From assembly GCF_041903755.1 (NCBI RefSeq), contig NZ_JBBWVE010000021.1, positions 48,411 through 112,410 of the forward strand: DNA of 64,000 nt, read 5' to 3'. The DNA comes from Thiocapsa roseilacustris. Lineage in GTDB: Bacteria > Pseudomonadota > Gammaproteobacteria > Chromatiales > Chromatiaceae. The translations under genes and the position numbers were made by a program. Positions 62,359 to 64,000 of the stretch are shown here, piece after piece (position 1 is the stretch's first letter; the number at the start of each line of letters is the position of its first letter). The notes under the pieces were generated by a model that was given only the letters and a program-made list of their open reading frames with translations, was not told where the DNA came from and searched no databases.

Positions 62359-62679
62359 GTTCAAGCCGGCTCGGGCCGCGGAGCGTGCGGCTGCGCTGTG
62401 GCGCGCCCCGCGGAGCGGGGAGGGGCGCGCCACAGCGCTGCCGTCGCGCGGAGCGGGTTTGTTCATGACTCCGACCACACGGGCGGCTGACTGGAGAGCT
62501 AATCAGGGACAGAACACGGTTTCTTGAGACTGAAGAAGCACAGAACGCAGTTTCCCGAGTCAATCAGAAACAACCGTAGTCCGTCCCCGGTTTCCGCTTC
62601 TTGTTGCCATCTTGCCAGCAGGAAGGCTCGGCCCTAAGCTGGAGCCTTCCTCGGAGCTCGAGACGACCGGAGCCGATCG
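62359..62679. other. Gap downstream of the DGR target
   Basis: This 321-bp stretch contains the 17-bp hairpin (62393-62438), a GGGACAGAACACGGTT motif at 62507 related to the 51491 repeat, and a partly repeated AGAACNCNGTTTC at 62532. The end carries the GGAGC ribosome-binding site for the antitoxin gene. Confidence 0.4.
62393..62438. promoter_or_regulatory. Perfect 17-bp hairpin downstream of the DGR variable region
   Basis: Arms 62393-62409 and 62422-62438 are exact reverse complements (GCGCTGTGGCGCGCCCC on the left) with a 12-nt loop, 49 bp after the variable region and 35 bp after the stop. DGR targets often carry such a hairpin or cruciform close to the VR, which aids homing. It has no T run and is unlikely to be an intrinsic terminator. 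Confidence 0.6.
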
Positions 62680-62928
62680 ATGGCTGAACCGCAACTCTCC
62701 GTGCGCAGCGCCAAGGCACGAGAACTGGCCCATCGGCTGGCGCGCTACGAACGCCGCTCGGTGGCCGAAGTGGTCGAACGGGCGCTGGAGATGTACCAGG
62801 CACGGCAGCTCGGACACGAGCCTGCACGGGCCTTCTATGAGAGGCTGGCGCGGGATTGCGCGACCGATGTCGATCTAGATGCACTGATCCGCGAGGAACG
62901 CAAACCCCATACGGGCATCGACCTGTGA
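62680..62928 (+). CDS. vapB: VapB-type antitoxin
   Basis: An 82-aa protein. The N-terminal part (LSVRSAKARELAHRLARYER, then SVAEVVERALEMY) resembles the ribbon-helix-helix DNA-binding antitoxins of the Rv0623/VapB type; the C-terminal tail would cover the toxin. It overlaps the next start by 4 bp (GTGA), the usual vapBC layout. Confidence 0.8.
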   Translation: MAEPQLSVRSAKARELAHRLARYERRSVAEVVERALEMYQARQLGHEPARAFYERLARDCATDVDLDALIREERKPHTGIDL

Positions 62929-63343
62929 TCTTCGCAGACACCAACGTGGTGTCGGAAACGCTGCGCAAGACGCCCGACAAACACGTCCTCGATTGGCTGA
63001 TCCGTTTCGACGCCGAGTCGCCTTTCCCACCGTGACCATCGCGGAAATCGCCTTCGGCATCCACAAGATCCGCACGGACCAGCGTGCAGCGCGACGGAAC
63101 CGAGGGCTGGAGGACTGGCGCACCCGATTCGCCGACCGAATCTATCCGTTCACCGAAGCCGCCGCCCTCGCATACGGAAAGATCATGGGCGAAGCGAGCA
63201 GGCGAGGCCGTCCTCTGAGCGTACCTGACGGCATGATCGCTGCCATCTCGATCGTGAACCGCAGCGCCCTGGCGACCCGGAACATCGCCGACTTCCGGGC
63301 GATCGCCGAGCTTGAACTCTTGAATCCATCGGATTTCCGCTGA
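62925..63343 (+). pseudogene. vapC: VapC PIN-domain toxin with a one-base deletion
   Basis: GTG start at 62925: VIFADTNVVSETLRKTPDKH, with the first PIN Asp in DTN. The frame ends early at FDAESPFPP-stop. From about 63018 the other frame continues normally (FPTVTIAEIAFGIHKI with the acidic E, PDGMIAAISI, TRNIADF) to 63343. Restoring one base between 63017 and 63018 gives FDAELAFPTVT and a 139-aa protein of normal length. The toxin is inactive as it stands while the antitoxin is intact. A sequencing error would also explain it. Confidence 0.85.
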
Positions 63344-63561
63344 CCCGGACAGGAACCGCCCGTGCGTCGCCGTGAGGCGGATAGCCGACACCAGTACCAG
63401 CTGGTCGCACAGCAAGCTCGGCCGAGCCTGCCAGTCCTCGATTTCGACCCTCAGACCCGGCGCCATGCCAGCGCGGAGCGTCCGACCGGGGCTGCTGCAC
63501 CGAACGCCAAAATATTGCATTACAAGACCTGACCCCATCGCCCCCGACCGAGAGCGGGTTC
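63344..63561. other. Gap between vapC and the transposase remnant
   Basis: No gene is seen. It contains TTACAAGACCTGACCCC at ~63520, a motif I associate with transposon edges, immediately before the IS3 fragment. Confidence 0.3.
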
Positions 63562-63753
63562 AACAGCTTCAAGAACGAGCGGGTCTTCGCAGAGCGCTTC
63601 GCCACCCGCGACGCCATGAAGGCCACCGCCTTCGAGTACGTCGAGGTGTTCTACAATCGCAAGCGTCTGCATTCCACCCTCGGTTACACTTCCCCGGCAC
63701 TGTTTCTGAACGACTGGATCAACACTCGGGAGGGAGAAGAACAGGTCGCATGA
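63562..63753 (+). pseudogene. IS3-family transposase OrfB, C-terminal fragment
   Basis: A 63-codon frame reads NSFKNERVFAERFATRDAMK, then YVEVFYNRKRLHSTLGYTSP, the end of the IS3-family DDE transposase, with the last acidic residue region (E in KNERV). The rest of the element is absent, so it is a relic. The residual frame is fused upstream to unrelated sequence. Confidence 0.85.
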
Positions 63754-64000
63754 ACCCCTGCCCTTGGAAGACGAAAAACCGAGGGAAGCTCAGTGCGATA
63801 TCAATGGCGTTAAACCACTGCTATAGAAACGAGAAAACAGAGAACACATCGATGAAAATAGCAACCGTCGCCAATGCTAAATAAAACGGGTAATCCCCCG
63901 GCTTTGCCGGGGTGACAGTAGCAGTTTGACATTTCCGGGAGTCCATCGGGGACACTCCGCAGCGTGAGCCGCCAAGCACACGCTTGTGGAGAGTCCCGAT
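63754..64000. other. Window end without a recognised gene
   Basis: A small hairpin, CCCCGGC-TTT-GCCGGGG (63896-63912), follows AT-rich sequence. The AT content around 63790-63880 is higher than the rest of the window. No terminal inverted repeat of the IS3 fragment could be paired. Confidence 0.3.

Noticed and set aside
62393..62438. Hairpin as an intrinsic terminator of the DGR target gene
   Set aside because: No T run follows on either strand.
60685..62478. Very long minus-strand frame across the DGR
   Set aside because: It is the antisense of the RT remnant, template and target gene and has no conserved features. Only its last 54 codons form a credible lipoprotein gene.

Overview
The window is GC-rich Gammaproteobacterial DNA. 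The mix of polyhydroxyalkanoate (PHA) metabolism, an extensive phosphate-acquisition set, an ilvBNC operon, many decayed defence genes and abundant dispersed repeats resembles purple sulfur bacteria (Chromatiaceae). That placement is inferred from gene content and protein style; no rRNA marker is present. I saw no tRNA, rRNA or CRISPR array.

Layout. 1-10000: end of a DUF3141 gene, an esterase, a CoA-transferase and small membrane or lipoprotein genes, then an orphan PstS, a HAD hydrolase and a secreted glycerophosphodiesterase. 10500-18700: a defence island with a JAB-like metalloprotein and a wrecked type I restriction-modification operon. It holds hsdM, hsdS and hsdR with internal deletions, three separate hsdR 5' ends, a truncated DarG, an orphan antitoxin-like gene, a nucleotidyltransferase-like gene and a family of unknown protein. 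18850-25970: a minus-strand cluster of two solute-binding-like secreted proteins (one with a VWA domain), a small secreted protein, a FabH-like synthase, an acyl carrier protein and a class I-like PHA synthase. 26200-31000: an unusual pyruvate kinase, a ZIP transporter carrying two cyclic-nucleotide domains, and a Fic-like protein. 31040-39150: a phosphate regulon (pstS-pstC-pstA-pstB-pstS2 with a triple Pho-box-like operator, YibE/F, alkaline phosphatase). 39290-51400: a 1381-aa membrane protein, a broken AAA ATPase, fabA, proS, a PilZ protein and secreted unknowns. 51700-55570: ilvB-ilvN-ilvC with a terminator. 55650-60700: moaB-moeA-moaD, small genes, repeats and a GNAT. 60690-62440: a diversity-generating retroelement (DGR). 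62680-63750: VapBC with a frameshifted toxin and an IS3 transposase remnant.

The most notable system is the DGR. An A-rich template repeat (61174-61300) matches the 3' end of an FGE-sulfatase/C-type-lectin-fold gene (62218-62344). By hand count, 23 of 26 differences fall at template adenines. A 17-bp perfect hairpin follows the variable region. The adjacent reverse transcriptase keeps its YMDD motif but has lost its N-terminal half and carries an in-frame stop. The element is therefore either a relic or relies on a reverse transcriptase elsewhere.

Several repeat families also deserve attention: elements with TAAACCGCGTC ends that supply stop codons of neighbouring genes; a 75-bp element whose core is inverted between copies with matching flanks; compensatory ACTTCAGT palindromes; 7-bp tandem repeats; and a phaC-3'-end-like repeat.
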